Below, in pieces: positions 44,000 to 53,459 of a stretch of DNA of 64,000 bases. The number at the start of each line of letters is the position of its first letter. Position 1 is the stretch's first letter. The DNA comes from an uncultured Aliiroseovarius sp. (GTDB lineage Bacteria; Pseudomonadota; Alphaproteobacteria; Rhodobacterales; Rhodobacteraceae): the NCBI RefSeq assembly GCF_947492455.1, contig NZ_CANLNB010000005.1, forward strand, positions 1-64,000. The letters run 5' to 3'. The notes beneath the pieces are model-generated. The model saw only the letters and a program-made list of their open reading frames with translations. It had not been told where the DNA came from and ran no database searches. A program made the position numbers and the translations under genes.

Positions 44000-44500
44000 T
44001 TAAGCGCCGTAGAGCAATCCACAAATCAGGTAGGTCAGGAATGTCAGGCAAATGCTCAATCCCATCGGATAGTCGCGTCGTGACCAGCTTTCCCAATTTG
44101 GCGTCAGTTCGCGCAGGGATTTGATGCGCCGCAGAATGCGGTGCGCGGTGAAGCCCAGAACGATCATTACGGCAAAGATGGTCGCCATAAGAAAGGTATC
44201 TTGCACCGCCACGAAGGGCGCAATCGCGGCTACCAACTTGGCATCACCTGCTCCCAGCATACGGGCGGCATTCATCAGAAAACCGATCACAAGGATGATC
44301 GCGAAATGGGACCAGCGCCACAAATACTCGGTCAGGTCCAAGGCAATGAGGCCCAAAACAGCAAAGCCGATCAATAGGACCATGACGGCTTTGTTTGGGA
44401 TCTTCATGCGGGACATGTCAGACCAGATCACCCATGCGGACACCGGAAGGGCGAGGGGCAGGAACAGCATTGCTGCCCATTGCGTCAGGGTTACATGCAT
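44000..44500 (-). CDS. cpaA: Prepilin peptidase (TadV/CpaA)
   Basis: The 166-residue membrane protein belongs to the type IV prepilin peptidase family A24. The two catalytic aspartates are in WSDMSRMKIPNK and MLGAGDAKLVAA (the GxGD motif). About five hydrophobic segments are present, and the N-terminal methylase part of larger PilD enzymes is missing, as usual for TadV/CpaA. It would cleave the leader of the Flp pilins encoded at the other end of the locus. It is the last gene of the minus-strand Tad run. Confidence 0.9.
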   Translation of the reverse strand: MHVTLTQWAAMLFLPLALPVSAWVIWSDMSRMKIPNKAVMVLLIGFAVLGLIALDLTEYLWRWSHFAIILVIGFLMNAARMLGAGDAKLVAAIAPFVAVQDTFLMATIFAVMIVLGFTAHRILRRIKSLRELTPNWESWSRRDYPMGLSICLTFLTYLICGLLYGA

Positions 44501-44505
44501 GCGTC

Positions 44506-45372
44506 TTACCCGTTGGTCGCGTTGTTTTCCAAAGCTTCAAGCGCGCGGGCGGCGGCCTCGAAATGCTGGGGATGTGTGTCGATCGCTTCTTGCAGCAGAC
44601 CTTTGCCGATGGCCACGTCGCCCTGCTTGATCGCGGACAAAGCCAACGTATGCAGCAGCTGCGCGCGTTCAATCTGGGTCATGGAAATGACAGGCAGCGT
44701 ATATTTGCGTTGCGCGCCGCGGGCCAGAATCAAGTTGTTTTTAGTGGTAAACCGTTTCGAGTCATAGCTCAGGGATTGGATGAAAAGATCCTCGGCACCC
44801 TTGTAGTCCGCGCGTGTCAGCTTGGAATAGCCCCAGTTGTTCAGAACGGTCGCCGGGTTCGTCGTCAGCCCCACCGCGGTTTCATAGAAACTGTCGGCCT
44901 TCTTCCATTCTTCCTTGCTGTCGGCGATCATCGCCTCAAGCCGGTAACGGGGATAGGTTTCGTGAGTGGGGGGGATCTTGTCCAGTTCGGCCTCGGCCTG
45001 TTTCCAGTCGCCTGCACGGATCAGCGCATCGGCTAGTGACACGCGGTCCTCGTTCGTAGCGCCAGGTAGCGCTACGACTTTCTTCCAGGCGCCGACGGCC
45101 TCGGCCGGGCGCTTGGCGCGGACCAAGGATTGAGCGAGCCCGCGTTGCAGATCAATGCGGTCGGGATTGCTTTTCACGGCGCGGCTGAAATAATCGACGG
45201 CTTCGTTAGGAGCACCGACCGTCAGCATAATGTCGCTAAGATTGCTTTCGTCGATGACATTCAGATCCGCCATAGCGCGTTCGACGTCTTCGCCGGAGCC
45301 CTCGTTTTTTTGACACGCCGAAAGGGCCAAGGCACTGCTTACGCAAAGCACAAGTAGAGTGGAGTGGCGCAT
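44506..45372 (-). CDS. tadD: TPR lipoprotein of the Tad locus
   Basis: The 288-residue protein has a lipoprotein signal (LLVLCVSSALALSACQKNEG, lipobox LSAC) and several tetratricopeptide repeats (e.g. AVDYFSRAVKSNPDRIDLQRGLAQSL; AEDLFIQSLSYDSKRFTTKNNL). TadD is an outer-membrane-facing lipoprotein needed for Flp pilus assembly, perhaps by helping the secretin. It is encoded between the peptidase and another TPR lipoprotein gene. Confidence 0.85.
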   Translation of the reverse strand: MRHSTLLVLCVSSALALSACQKNEGSGEDVERAMADLNVIDESNLSDIMLTVGAPNEAVDYFSRAVKSNPDRIDLQRGLAQSLVRAKRPAEAVGAWKKVVALPGATNEDRVSLADALIRAGDWKQAEAELDKIPPTHETYPRYRLEAMIADSKEEWKKADSFYETAVGLTTNPATVLNNWGYSKLTRADYKGAEDLFIQSLSYDSKRFTTKNNLILARGAQRKYTLPVISMTQIERAQLLHTLALSAIKQGDVAIGKGLLQEAIDTHPQHFEAAARALEALENNATNG

Positions 45373-45402
45373 GTTCGCGTCCTTTACTGCTCGTCTTTCC
45401 GT

Positions 45403-46008
45403 CTAGATTTCGGACAGCAGCAGGTAGTCACCCGAGCCCCTCCGAACCAGCGAAAATGTATCATTATTGGCTGAATCATAGTCCGGATTGCCCTGATTGG
45501 CGAGCGCTAGGCGCAAATTCTCTCGAATTTCGGCAGATTGGCCACGATCCAGGCCAAATGCGATTTGGAAAACGCGGACTGCTTCGCTGACTTGGTTGGT
45601 TTCCATCAGCACTACGCCCAAGTTATTCCATGCCGGTGCAAAGTTCACGTCCAGTTGTGTGGCCCTGCGCAGAAGCTTTTCGGCCTGTCCTAAGCGGCCT
45701 AGCTGCAGGTTGGCGGACCCGAGCGCTGACAGGACGTCCACTGTCAGCCCATGCTCGATCGCCGCCCGTTTGTACGCCTTCAGTGCCAGTTCGTGTTCAC
45801 CTGCAGCGGTCAGTCTGTGCCCGACGATCAACCCATCGACCGTGTCTTCCAATGTGCCTTGGGTTCCGGGCGCATAGGGGCTGTCAGCTGCGCGCCCGAA
45901 TCCGGTGCTGTTGGTTTGGCAGCCAGCCAGCAGAACGGCAGACGCAACGACGATCAACATGCCCGCACGCGTGCCGATTTGCCTTGGAAGGGCAGGGTGC
46001 TGGATCAC
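45403..46008 (-). CDS. Second TPR lipoprotein of the Tad locus
   Basis: The 201-residue protein has a lipoprotein signal (MLIVVASAVLLAGCQTNS, lipobox LAGC) and two or three TPR units (ALKAYKRAAIEHGLTVDVLSALGSANLQLG; NFAPAWNNLGVVLMETNQ). It is a paralogue-like partner of TadD, and Rhodobacteraceae Tad loci often carry two such genes. It lies 30 bases downstream of tadC. Confidence 0.83.
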   Translation of the reverse strand: MIQHPALPRQIGTRAGMLIVVASAVLLAGCQTNSTGFGRAADSPYAPGTQGTLEDTVDGLIVGHRLTAAGEHELALKAYKRAAIEHGLTVDVLSALGSANLQLGRLGQAEKLLRRATQLDVNFAPAWNNLGVVLMETNQVSEAVRVFQIAFGLDRGQSAEIRENLRLALANQGNPDYDSANNDTFSLVRRGSGDYLLLSEI

Positions 46009-46038
46009 GTGATGTTCCTTTCCATGCTGTACGCGCGG

Positions 46039-47013
46039 TCAGAATCTGACGTTTTTCAGAGTCAGGTAGATCTCGTAAACCGATGGACCGATCAGAATGA
46101 TCAACAAAGGTGGCACCGTCAGCATCATGGTGGCCAAGGTCATCTTGGTCGGCAGTTTGTTGGCTTTCTCTTCGGCGCGCATGACACGCTTGTCCCGCAT
46201 CTCGCCTGCATAGACGCGCAGGGCTTCGGCGATAGACGTACCGAAGGTCGAGGACTGGATCATCACGGTCACGAAGCTGGCCACATCCGGCACGCCCGAG
46301 CGTTCGGACATGTCGCGCAGCACCTGCACGCGGTCCTTACCGGCCTTCATCTCGTTCGAGACGATCGAGAACTCGTCCGCCAGTGACGGATAAGAGGGGC
46401 GAATTTCCTTGGCAACACGCAGAATCGCCTGATCAAGTGATTGGCCGGCTTCGACGCAGACCAGCATCATATCCAGCGCGTCGGGGAAGCCATTGATGAT
46501 CTCTTCTTTGCGTTCTTCCACGCGGCGGGTCACCCAGTATTTCGGCAACATATACCCACAGACGCCGGGCATGAGGATCCACATGATGCGGGCCTGCGTG
46601 GTCATTTCCTGTCCATTTGCGGTCTTCAGGATGGTCAGGAACACACCAAACGCCAAAAGGCCGATCCCCAGAGCAAACTGCATGAAGTGATAGGTTTGAA
46701 CCGCGTTTTTTCCCGGATAGCCGGCCTGCAACAGCTTCAGCTGAACAGCCGAATATTCTTCCGCGTCCTGAGGCTCCAGAAAGGCCGAGTATTTCTCGAG
46801 TTTCGTGGACCCCTGAGCGACCCGCAAATCGGCCTTCACATTGCCGCGCGCGTTGCCTTCACGCTGTTTCTTCAGCTTATCCAGCGGATCAACCTGCTTG
46901 CGCAACACGAACGGCAAGGTAATGACGACCAGAACGATGCCAACGCCGCCAAGTGCAAGAATGGGGCCTGCGGGTCCCAGCTGTTCGGTCAGAAAGTCAA
47001 TGATGGGTTGCAT
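46039..47013 (-). CDS. tadC: Tad secretion system inner-membrane protein TadC
   Basis: The 324-residue protein has a type II secretion F domain in the second half (FPDALDMMLVCVEAGQSLDQAI...GVPDVASFVTVMIQSSTFGTSIAEAL) flanked by membrane helices at the N-terminus (ILALGGVGIVLVVITLPFVL) and C-terminus. With TadB it forms the inner-membrane platform on which the ATPase TadA acts. It is 12 bases downstream of tadB. Confidence 0.92.
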   Translation of the reverse strand: MQPIIDFLTEQLGPAGPILALGGVGIVLVVITLPFVLRKQVDPLDKLKKQREGNARGNVKADLRVAQGSTKLEKYSAFLEPQDAEEYSAVQLKLLQAGYPGKNAVQTYHFMQFALGIGLLAFGVFLTILKTANGQEMTTQARIMWILMPGVCGYMLPKYWVTRRVEERKEEIINGFPDALDMMLVCVEAGQSLDQAILRVAKEIRPSYPSLADEFSIVSNEMKAGKDRVQVLRDMSERSGVPDVASFVTVMIQSSTFGTSIAEALRVYAGEMRDKRVMRAEEKANKLPTKMTLATMMLTVPPLLIILIGPSVYEIYLTLKNVRF

Positions 47014-47025
47014 GGTTTTGACAGC

Positions 47026-47994
47026 CTAGACTTTGATGTTCACGAGCATACGCATGACGAAAATGTTGGCGATCAGAAATGCACCCACGACAAGACATGC
47101 GGGGATGAAATATGCGGTTTCGCGGACATCGTCGTAATAGTTGGGTTGGATCAAGTTGATCATGACCAGCGCCAGAAGGGGAAAGCCGGACAGGAAGTTG
47201 CCGGACCATTTCGCTTCGGCCGTAATGGCGCGCACACGACGAAACAGACGAAAGCGCGAGCGGATCACCTTAGCCAGACCGTCCAAGATCTCGGCCAAGT
47301 TACCACCCGAAGTCTGCTGGATCGTCACGGCCACTGCCAAAAAGCGCATGTCCTGGTTGTCCATACGCTCGGCCATATTCGCCAGCGCTTCGCCCACGTC
47401 ACGCCCATAGGAACTTTCGTCGGCAATCAGGCCCATCTCGGTTCCAAGCGGGTCGGGGACTTCCTTGGCTACGATCTGCACAGCCGACGAGAACGGGTGA
47501 CCAACGCGCAGTGAGCGCACCATCAGTTCCACTGCGTCCGGCAGCTGTTCCTCGATCATCGACATGCGCTTTTTGGCTTTGTTGCTCACCCAGAAGAAGA
47601 CACCGCCGACGCCCATGACGATTGACACACCAATGCGCACCGGCAGGCTGGCGGCGGTAGCAACGCTGAGACCGAAATAGGCAAAGACGGTCAGGGCCGC
47701 CATAATGACGATCAGCTGAGTGGGCGTGAACGCCAAAGCCGCCTTTTGCGCCTTGGTGGCCAGAAGGGAATAGAACGGAATGCCTTGAGCCTTGACGTGC
47801 TGGCTCATCTCTTTGCGCAGCTTTTCCAGCACTTCTTCGCGGGCGGCGCCCTTTTCCAGCATGTCGAGGCGCCGGTTAACCCGGTTGTTCAGGCTAATGG
47901 ATTTCCCGAACAATGTCAGGTAGATACCTTCGACCAGCAGTAGAACTGCCAGAAAGATCAAACCATAGATAATCGGTTCTGCAGAGATCGTCAT
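47026..47994 (-). CDS. tadB: Tad secretion system inner-membrane protein TadB
   Basis: The 322-residue protein has N-terminal helices (IIYGLIFLAVLLLVEGIYLTLF), a cytoplasmic charged stretch, and a type II secretion F domain (LPDAVELMVRSLRVGHPFSSAVQIV; VAVTIQQTSGGNLAEIL). It is a paralogue of TadC and they are encoded in tandem. The start lies 2 bases after the tadA stop, showing close coupling. Confidence 0.92.
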   Translation of the reverse strand: MTISAEPIIYGLIFLAVLLLVEGIYLTLFGKSISLNNRVNRRLDMLEKGAAREEVLEKLRKEMSQHVKAQGIPFYSLLATKAQKAALAFTPTQLIVIMAALTVFAYFGLSVATAASLPVRIGVSIVMGVGGVFFWVSNKAKKRMSMIEEQLPDAVELMVRSLRVGHPFSSAVQIVAKEVPDPLGTEMGLIADESSYGRDVGEALANMAERMDNQDMRFLAVAVTIQQTSGGNLAEILDGLAKVIRSRFRLFRRVRAITAEAKWSGNFLSGFPLLALVMINLIQPNYYDDVRETAYFIPACLVVGAFLIANIFVMRMLVNIKV

Positions 47995-47996
47995 GA

Positions 47997-49466
47997 TCAG
48001 TCGCTCCAGGGCTCATAGATCGATGCGGGGAGGTCATAGCCCCACTGGCGGAAACGCTCGGCATAGTGCGAACGCACCCCGGTCGCATTGAAGCGGCCGA
48101 TGATCGTTCCGTCCGGCGCCAGTCCCAGTCGCTCGTACCGGAACACTTCCTGCATAGAGATGACTTCGCCTTCCATACCGGTGATCTCGGTGATCGAGAC
48201 CATGCGGCGCGAGCCGTCCTGCAGGCGGCTGGCCTGCACAATCAGGTTCACAGCCGAGGCGATCTGGCTGCGGATTGCCTTGATTGGCATCTCGATCCCG
48301 GCCATTGCGACCATGTTCTCCAGACGCGACACAGCATCACGGGCCGAGTTCGCGTGGATCGTGGTCATCGACCCGTCGTGACCAGTGTTCATGGCCTGCA
48401 GCATGTCGATAACCTCTTCGCCGCGGGTCTCGCCCACGATGATGCGGTCGGGACGCATACGCAGCGCGTTTTTCAGACAGTCGCGTTGGGTAACCGCGCC
48501 CTTGCCTTCGACGTTTGCAGGGCGGCTTTCCATTCGGCCCACATGGGTCTGTTGCAACTGAAGTTCCGCCGTATCCTCGATCGTGAGGATGCGTTCGCTG
48601 TTGTCGATGAAGGACGACAGCGCGTTCAGCGTGGTCGTTTTACCCGAGCCCGTACCGCCGGACACAATCACATTCAGGCGGGTGGCAACGGCGGCTTGCA
48701 GATAGGCAGCCATCTCTTCCGAGAAGGCCCCGAAATTCACCAACTCGTTGATGCCAAGCTTGTCTTTCTTGAACTTACGAATAGAGACCAGCGAGCCGTC
48801 CACCGCAATCGGGGGAACCATCGCGTTGAAACGCGATCCGTCAGCAAGACGCGCGTCCACATGTGGATTGCTTTCATCAACACGACGGCCAACAGCCGAC
48901 ACGATCTTGTCGATAATGCGCAGAAGGTGCCGTTCATCCTTGAAGGTTACGTCGGTCAGTTCAAGCTTACCTTCGCGTTCAATGAAGACCTGCTGGGGGC
49001 CGTTCACCAGAATATCGTTGACTGTTTCGTCCTGCAAAAGGGGCTCAAGCGGGCCAAGGCCCTTCACCTCGTCATACAGTTCCTGGTTCAGGATCAGTCG
49101 TTCATCGCGGGTCAGAACCACGTCGCGGGTCGACAGGAATTCTGAAGAGATATCCGTGATTTCAGCGCGCAGATCTTTTTCCGTCGCGGCGTCCAGAGCG
49201 CTGAGGTTCAGGTTGTCCAGAAGCTCTTTGTGCAGCTCTGTCTTGATCTCGGACAGACGTTCCTTGCGTTTGCGTTCCTTGTCAGACGGGCCTGCGGCAG
49301 CCGGGTGCTTGGGTTTGACCGGTTCAGGGGCCTTCACCTTTGGCGCAGCAGCCTGCGTCGGAGGCGCTGCGATGATGCCTTCCTCGATCTGCGCGCCATC
49401 CAATGCAGCCATCGGGCTGCCCCCTTTGGTTTGAGGCTTGGCAGGTTTCTTGTAACGCGAGAACAT
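47997..49466 (-). CDS. tadA: Tad pilus ATPase TadA/CpaF
   Basis: The 489-residue secretion ATPase has an N-terminal variable part rich in Ala, Pro and Lys (about 1-75), then the VirB11/CpaF core with Walker [14 protein letters not shown], Asp-box [21 protein letters not shown] and Walker [11 protein letters not shown], followed by [16 protein letters not shown]. It powers pilus assembly. It follows tadZ by 15 bases. Confidence 0.94.
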   Translation of the reverse strand: MFSRYKKPAKPQTKGGSPMAALDGAQIEEGIIAAPPTQAAAPKVKAPEPVKPKHPAAAGPSDKERKRKERLSEIKTELHKELLDNLNLSALDAATEKDLRAEITDISSEFLSTRDVVLTRDERLILNQELYDEVKGLGPLEPLLQDETVNDILVNGPQQVFIEREGKLELTDVTFKDERHLLRIIDKIVSAVGRRVDESNPHVDARLADGSRFNAMVPPIAVDGSLVSIRKFKKDKLGINELVNFGAFSEEMAAYLQAAVATRLNVIVSGGTGSGKTTTLNALSSFIDNSERILTIEDTAELQLQQTHVGRMESRPANVEGKGAVTQRDCLKNALRMRPDRIIVGETRGEEVIDMLQAMNTGHDGSMTTIHANSARDAVSRLENMVAMAGIEMPIKAIRSQIASAVNLIVQASRLQDGSRRMVSITEITGMEGEVISMQEVFRYERLGLAPDGTIIGRFNATGVRSHYAERFRQWGYDLPASIYEPWSD

Positions 49467-49481
49467 GATGCCTCCGGATTA

Positions 49482-50729
49482 TTATTGGGCCGCGATGTCA
49501 GCCTGGTTCAGGTCATGCACGGATTTTGCAAGCTTTTGCAGTTCTTTACGCAAGACGTTCTTCGGTGCCGAGTTGGCCAACGGGGCGCCGTGGTCACCGG
49601 ATTCCGGAACCTGCTTTCCCCCATCAGGCAGCATCAGCTCGATCGAGATATCAAGGCTTTCCGCCAAGCGCTTCACGCGGGATTTGCCCGACAGATCCGT
49701 AAATTTGGGGGCCCGATTCAAAACATAGCGCAGCTTTTCGACCGGCAGCTCTTCGGCTTTCAGCGCCTTGATCATCCGCAACGTGTTCTGCGCCGAGCGC
49801 AGGTCAAGCTCGAGCGTTACGAAATAGACATGCGCCGCCTGTAGAACCGTTTCGGTCCATTGCACCAGCGTATTGGGCATGTCGATGATGACGTAGTCAA
49901 AGTTGGTCCGTGCCATTTCGACGATCCGTTCGACGTCTTCGACTGTGACCATGTCCAGCGGCAGAATGTCGGGCGGCGCGGTCAGGACGTGCAGACGGTC
50001 TTCATAGGTCAGAAGGGCCTGCATAAAGATGTCTTGATCCATCATCTCGGTGTCCGATAGCAGCTCGTACACAACGTCACGACGCGGCAGATCAAGATAG
50101 GTCGCGGTCGACCCGAATTGCAGGCCGAAATCAAGCAGACACACGCGCGGCGGCGCGGCCTTGTCCACCTGTGTCAGTTCCCAAGCCAAGTTGACGGCAA
50201 AGGTGGTCGCGCCGGTGCCACCTGCCATCGGTTGAACGGCCAGAATGACCGCCTCGCGGTTGCCCGTAGACTTACGGGGCGCATGTTCAGGCGCGGAGGC
50301 ATGCGCGACGGGGGCGACCTCTTTTTCACGCATGCGCTTAATTGCGTCATGAAGAGCGCCATCGGGAAGCGGGTAGGGGACGAATTCTTCCGCGCCCAGT
50401 TTCAGCAGTTGGTGCAACGCAATCGGGCTGACCTCTTCGGCGATCACGATAACTTTGATGTTTCGTTTCACAGCGGCTTTGATCACAGACGCAACCGAGC
50501 TGAGATCAGCCTCGTCCTGATCGTCCAGCGCCATGGCGATGAACTCAAGGTCTTTGGCATCCGGCTGTTCAAAGAAGGCCACAGCGTCGTCTAGCGGAAG
50601 GTCGCCCCAGGCTTCGCCCAGTTCCGCCTCCATATCTTCGATCAAAAGGTCGAAATTCTGTACATCACGCGAGACTGTGCAGGCGGTGATCGGTTCGGGA
50701 TCAGATTGTAGCTCGGCGCTGCCACTCAT
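49482..50729 (-). CDS. tadZ: Pilus localisation ATPase TadZ/CpaE
   Basis: The start at MSGSAELQSDPEPITACTVS (50729) is chosen over 50816; an AAAGGAAAAAGGAAA ribosome site precedes it and 415 residues result. An atypical receiver domain (about 20-140) is followed by a MinD/ParA-like domain with the deviant P-loop GGTGATTFAVNLA and VDYVIIDMPNTL. TadZ marks the pole for pilus assembly. It leads the tadZ-A-B-C-D run; a 413-bp gap with a terminator separates it from the ompA-like gene. Confidence 0.88.
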   Translation of the reverse strand: MSGSAELQSDPEPITACTVSRDVQNFDLLIEDMEAELGEAWGDLPLDDAVAFFEQPDAKDLEFIAMALDDQDEADLSSVASVIKAAVKRNIKVIVIAEEVSPIALHQLLKLGAEEFVPYPLPDGALHDAIKRMREKEVAPVAHASAPEHAPRKSTGNREAVILAVQPMAGGTGATTFAVNLAWELTQVDKAAPPRVCLLDFGLQFGSTATYLDLPRRDVVYELLSDTEMMDQDIFMQALLTYEDRLHVLTAPPDILPLDMVTVEDVERIVEMARTNFDYVIIDMPNTLVQWTETVLQAAHVYFVTLELDLRSAQNTLRMIKALKAEELPVEKLRYVLNRAPKFTDLSGKSRVKRLAESLDISIELMLPDGGKQVPESGDHGAPLANSAPKNVLRKELQKLAKSVHDLNQADIAAQ

Positions 50730-50863
50730 TTCCTTTTTCCTTTCATATCCGGCTTCGCGGCCCTTTCGGATCTGATGACCGGTTTCTCTCGTTAATTGCG
50801 AATCGCACACACACATAAAAATAGCGCCCTGGCGGATAGAACCGTCGCAGGGAATCTAGGCAA

Positions 50864-50896
50864 GAATGCGGCCTTCGGCCTTTATTATCCGCATTC
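50864..50896 (-). promoter_or_regulatory. Nested inverted repeat upstream of tadZ
   Basis: GAATGCGG and CCGCATTC are perfect 8-base arms. Between them GGCC-TTC-GGCC can form an alternative inner hairpin sharing two G residues with the outer stem. The two forms are partly exclusive, which fits a leader RNA switch or simply an attenuator. It lies about 135 bases before the tadZ start. Confidence 0.4.
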
Positions 50897-51091
50897 TATG
50901 GACGGTGTGCCCATAATGAAAGGGTCTGTTTCGCCCTTGCGAACGAATTGTTCTTGTAATTCTCAGAGTCGTTCTTGCCTCAATCCTCTCAACTATAGCA
51001 TTGATAACGAAAGAAATAAACCGAATGTGTGTCTTTGTGCGGTGTCGCGTGAATTTGGAAATCACCGCATAACGTGCCCCTGTTGCAACAA

Positions 51092-51124
51092 AAAAAGGGC
51101 GCATCATGCGATGCGCCCTTTTTG
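51092..51124 (-). terminator. Terminator after the ompA-like gene
   Basis: AAAGGGCGCAT-CATGCG-ATGCGCCCTTT forms an 11-bp stem; on the minus strand it is followed by a T-rich run (TTTTTT). It lies 18 bases after the ompA-like stop and separates that transcript from tadZ. Confidence 0.85.
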
Positions 51125-51142
51125 TCATATTCTGCGGCGTGG

Positions 51143-51805
51143 TTACTCAACCGTACCGGTTCCGCCCTGCGTAATTTGCGGAAGCGGGACCGCGCTGGAA
51201 ACATACTGGCGGTTGATGATCTCAGCATACTTGCCGTCCAGCAATGTGGCTTTGCGGTTGTTTGCAAAGCCGCTGACCTCGGTCACGGTGCGACGGTTAC
51301 GCAGCTCGCGTTGATCGGTCTGGATCAGCGGGCGAGTTTCACCATAGCTGACCACAGCCTCGAGGCGCGAACGGCTGATGCCGCGCGATACCAGATAGTT
51401 CACAACAGCGCGCGCGCGGCGCATGCCGAGGCGGTTGTTGTACGCGGTCGAACCTACAAGGTCAGTGTGGCCGTAGACGCGGAAGCGAATTTCCGGGAAC
51501 TGCAGGATCCACGAGGCCTGCGTGTCCAGAATGCGGCGCGCTTCGGGCGTCAGGGTGGCCTTGTTGAACTCGAAGTTAACTGTGTCGCCAACTTCGCGGT
51601 TAAAGCGTTCGGCCAAGGCCTGCACCACGTTGATCTGTCCGGTTTGGACGCCAATGTTGTGCGCAGTTGGGACGCCGAAGCCACCTTCATCCAGGCTACC
51701 GCCCGCTTCATTTAGCCAGAAGTGCATTGCCTGCGGGTTGTCTGCGCATCCCGAGAGAACTGCGACGACCGACGTGGCGGCGAGAATGGGTTTGATCCGT
51801 TTCAT
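51143..51805 (-). CDS. OmpA family lipoprotein of the Tad locus
   Basis: The 220-residue protein has a lipoprotein signal (MKRIKPILAATSVVAVLSGC) and a C-terminal OmpA-like peptidoglycan-binding domain at about 85-185 (NFEFNKATLTPEARRILD, RFRVYGHTDLVGS, NNRLGMRRARAVVNYLV). It probably fixes the secretin to the cell wall, as RcpB/CpaD-like parts do in other Tad systems. It starts 10 bases after the secretin gene. Confidence 0.85.
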   Translation of the reverse strand: MKRIKPILAATSVVAVLSGCADNPQAMHFWLNEAGGSLDEGGFGVPTAHNIGVQTGQINVVQALAERFNREVGDTVNFEFNKATLTPEARRILDTQASWILQFPEIRFRVYGHTDLVGSTAYNNRLGMRRARAVVNYLVSRGISRSRLEAVVSYGETRPLIQTDQRELRNRRTVTEVSGFANNRKATLLDGKYAEIINRQYVSSAVPLPQITQGGTGTVE

Positions 51806-51815
51806 GTCGCTATCC

Positions 51816-53225
51816 TTATTCCATCACGTAGCCGTAAGACCCCGAGAAGTCTTGCTTGGCAATTTCAGCCGCAACGCCAGTCGTCGGGGAAGTCGCTTTG
51901 GCGGTTTTGCCAAACAGGAACAGGCCCTTTTCTGACGGGGGACGAATGCGGTCGGTCGGGACCGCCAGGAATTCACCGCGAGTGGGGGTGACAAGGTGTG
52001 CTGACACGATGATGACCAGCTCGGACAGGCGACGCTCGTATTCCGTCGAGCGGAAGAGGGCACCCAGTACGGGCAGATCGCCAAGCCACGGAACCGAGCC
52101 GATGGAGTCACGGAAGTCATCCTCGATCAGGCCGGCGATGGCAAAGCTTTCACCGTCGCGCAGCTCAACCGTTGTCGATGTTTCGCGGCGGCGGAATGTG
52201 ACTGCGTCATAACCGTTGCCGACATTAACAAGCCCTTCGACACCGGACACGGCGCCCTTCACCTGCAGATTGATGACGTCGTCGTTCAAGACCGTCGGGG
52301 TGAAGTTCAGCTCAACACCGATGGGTTTATAATCGATTGCAACCCCGTCATCGTCTTTCACCGGGATGGGGTATTCACCACCGGCAAGGAAGGACGCTTC
52401 CTGACCCGACAATGCCGTCAGGTTGGGTTCGGCCAGAGTGCGTACAACGCCTTTGCTTTCAAGTGCTTCCAGAAGAATGCCGACTTGGAGGCTACCGGCG
52501 CCAAAGCCGATTTTGAAAGCGCCTTGAGAATCTCCAATCGTGGTCGTCTGGGTTGTATCCAGCAAGCTGGCACCTTGGCTAATTCCAACACCGGTTGCGC
52601 CCTGAGGGCTGGTTGTGGAATTGCCGCCAGAGAACGCCAGAGAGGTCGACAGAGCCTTGCGCACCGAGCGGTTCATTTCCGCAAAGCGCACTTTCAGCAT
52701 GACCTGCTGCGTGCCGCCCACATTCATCATGTTGGACACGCGACCGGGCGCATAGCGGTTCGCCAGATCCAGGGCCAGCGCAATTTGTTGCGGAGAGCTG
52801 ACAATGCCCGACAGCACGATACCGTCATTGGCGGTGCGCACTTCGATGCCTTCACTGGGAAGGATTTGGCGCAGACGCTCTTTGAATTCGCTGATGTCGG
52901 GGGTGACGTGCACTTCGACGTTGCTCAGAAGCTTACCATCGGGGCCCAGAAGGGTCAGGGTGGTGCGTCCGGGCGCCTTACCCAGCACATAGATTGTGCG
53001 GTCCGACAGGGTCGAGATGTCTGCGATGCCGGGGTTTGCAATAGAAAGCTCTGCAAACGGAGTGTCGCTTTCAACAACCACAGCGCGGTTCATCGGAACC
53101 GTCAATGGGCGCGATGGGCCAGTGTCAGTAACACGAAGCGTTTCCGAAAATCCTGCTACAGGTGCGGATCCAACTCCTAACGACAGACCCAATAGGGCCG
53201 CCTTAATAAAATGATCGATCTTCAT
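51816..53225 (-). CDS. rcpA: Tad pilus outer-membrane secretin RcpA/CpaC
   Basis: The 469-residue protein has a signal peptide (MKIDHFIKAALLGLSLGVGSAPVAG), an N-terminal BON/pilus-type domain (NRAVVVESDTPFAELSIANP; DRTIYVLGKAPGRTTLTLLG) and a C-terminal secretin domain (GGEYPIPVKDD...VGVELNFTPTVLNDDVINLQV; SFAIAGLIEDDFRDS). It forms the channel for the Flp pilus in the outer membrane. It follows rcpC with a 234-base gap. Confidence 0.93.
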   Translation of the reverse strand: MKIDHFIKAALLGLSLGVGSAPVAGFSETLRVTDTGPSRPLTVPMNRAVVVESDTPFAELSIANPGIADISTLSDRTIYVLGKAPGRTTLTLLGPDGKLLSNVEVHVTPDISEFKERLRQILPSEGIEVRTANDGIVLSGIVSSPQQIALALDLANRYAPGRVSNMMNVGGTQQVMLKVRFAEMNRSVRKALSTSLAFSGGNSTTSPQGATGVGISQGASLLDTTQTTTIGDSQGAFKIGFGAGSLQVGILLEALESKGVVRTLAEPNLTALSGQEASFLAGGEYPIPVKDDDGVAIDYKPIGVELNFTPTVLNDDVINLQVKGAVSGVEGLVNVGNGYDAVTFRRRETSTTVELRDGESFAIAGLIEDDFRDSIGSVPWLGDLPVLGALFRSTEYERRLSELVIIVSAHLVTPTRGEFLAVPTDRIRPPSEKGLFLFGKTAKATSPTTGVAAEIAKQDFSGSYGYVME

Positions 53226-53459
53226 GTGATCCTGCCTCTCTGATCACGTATATGGTTGGAGGTACCTGCCACTGACAGGATTTCCCCTTTTTTCATTGTC
53301 AATGTAGCCCTCTTGATGGGGCAATCACCGCTTATTAGTCGCAACACTGCGATGGATTAAATAAAAAATCAACATTCAATGACGTTAAGACCGGGGCTTA
53401 TGTGTGCACAACGCAACACTTATTTAGCTTACGCCCCGGTCGTATCCATTCGTGCGGCC

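Larger units (their letters stand above)
50730..51142. other. 413-bp intergenic region in the Tad locus
   Basis: This is the 5' region of tadZ (minus strand) and the 3' region of the ompA-like gene. It contains a terminator (51092-51124), an inverted repeat GAATGCGG...CCGCATTC with an inner GGCC-TTC-GGCC hairpin (50864-50896), and AT-rich sequence at 50930-51030 likely to hold the tadZ promoter. No convincing gene is seen. Confidence 0.65.
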
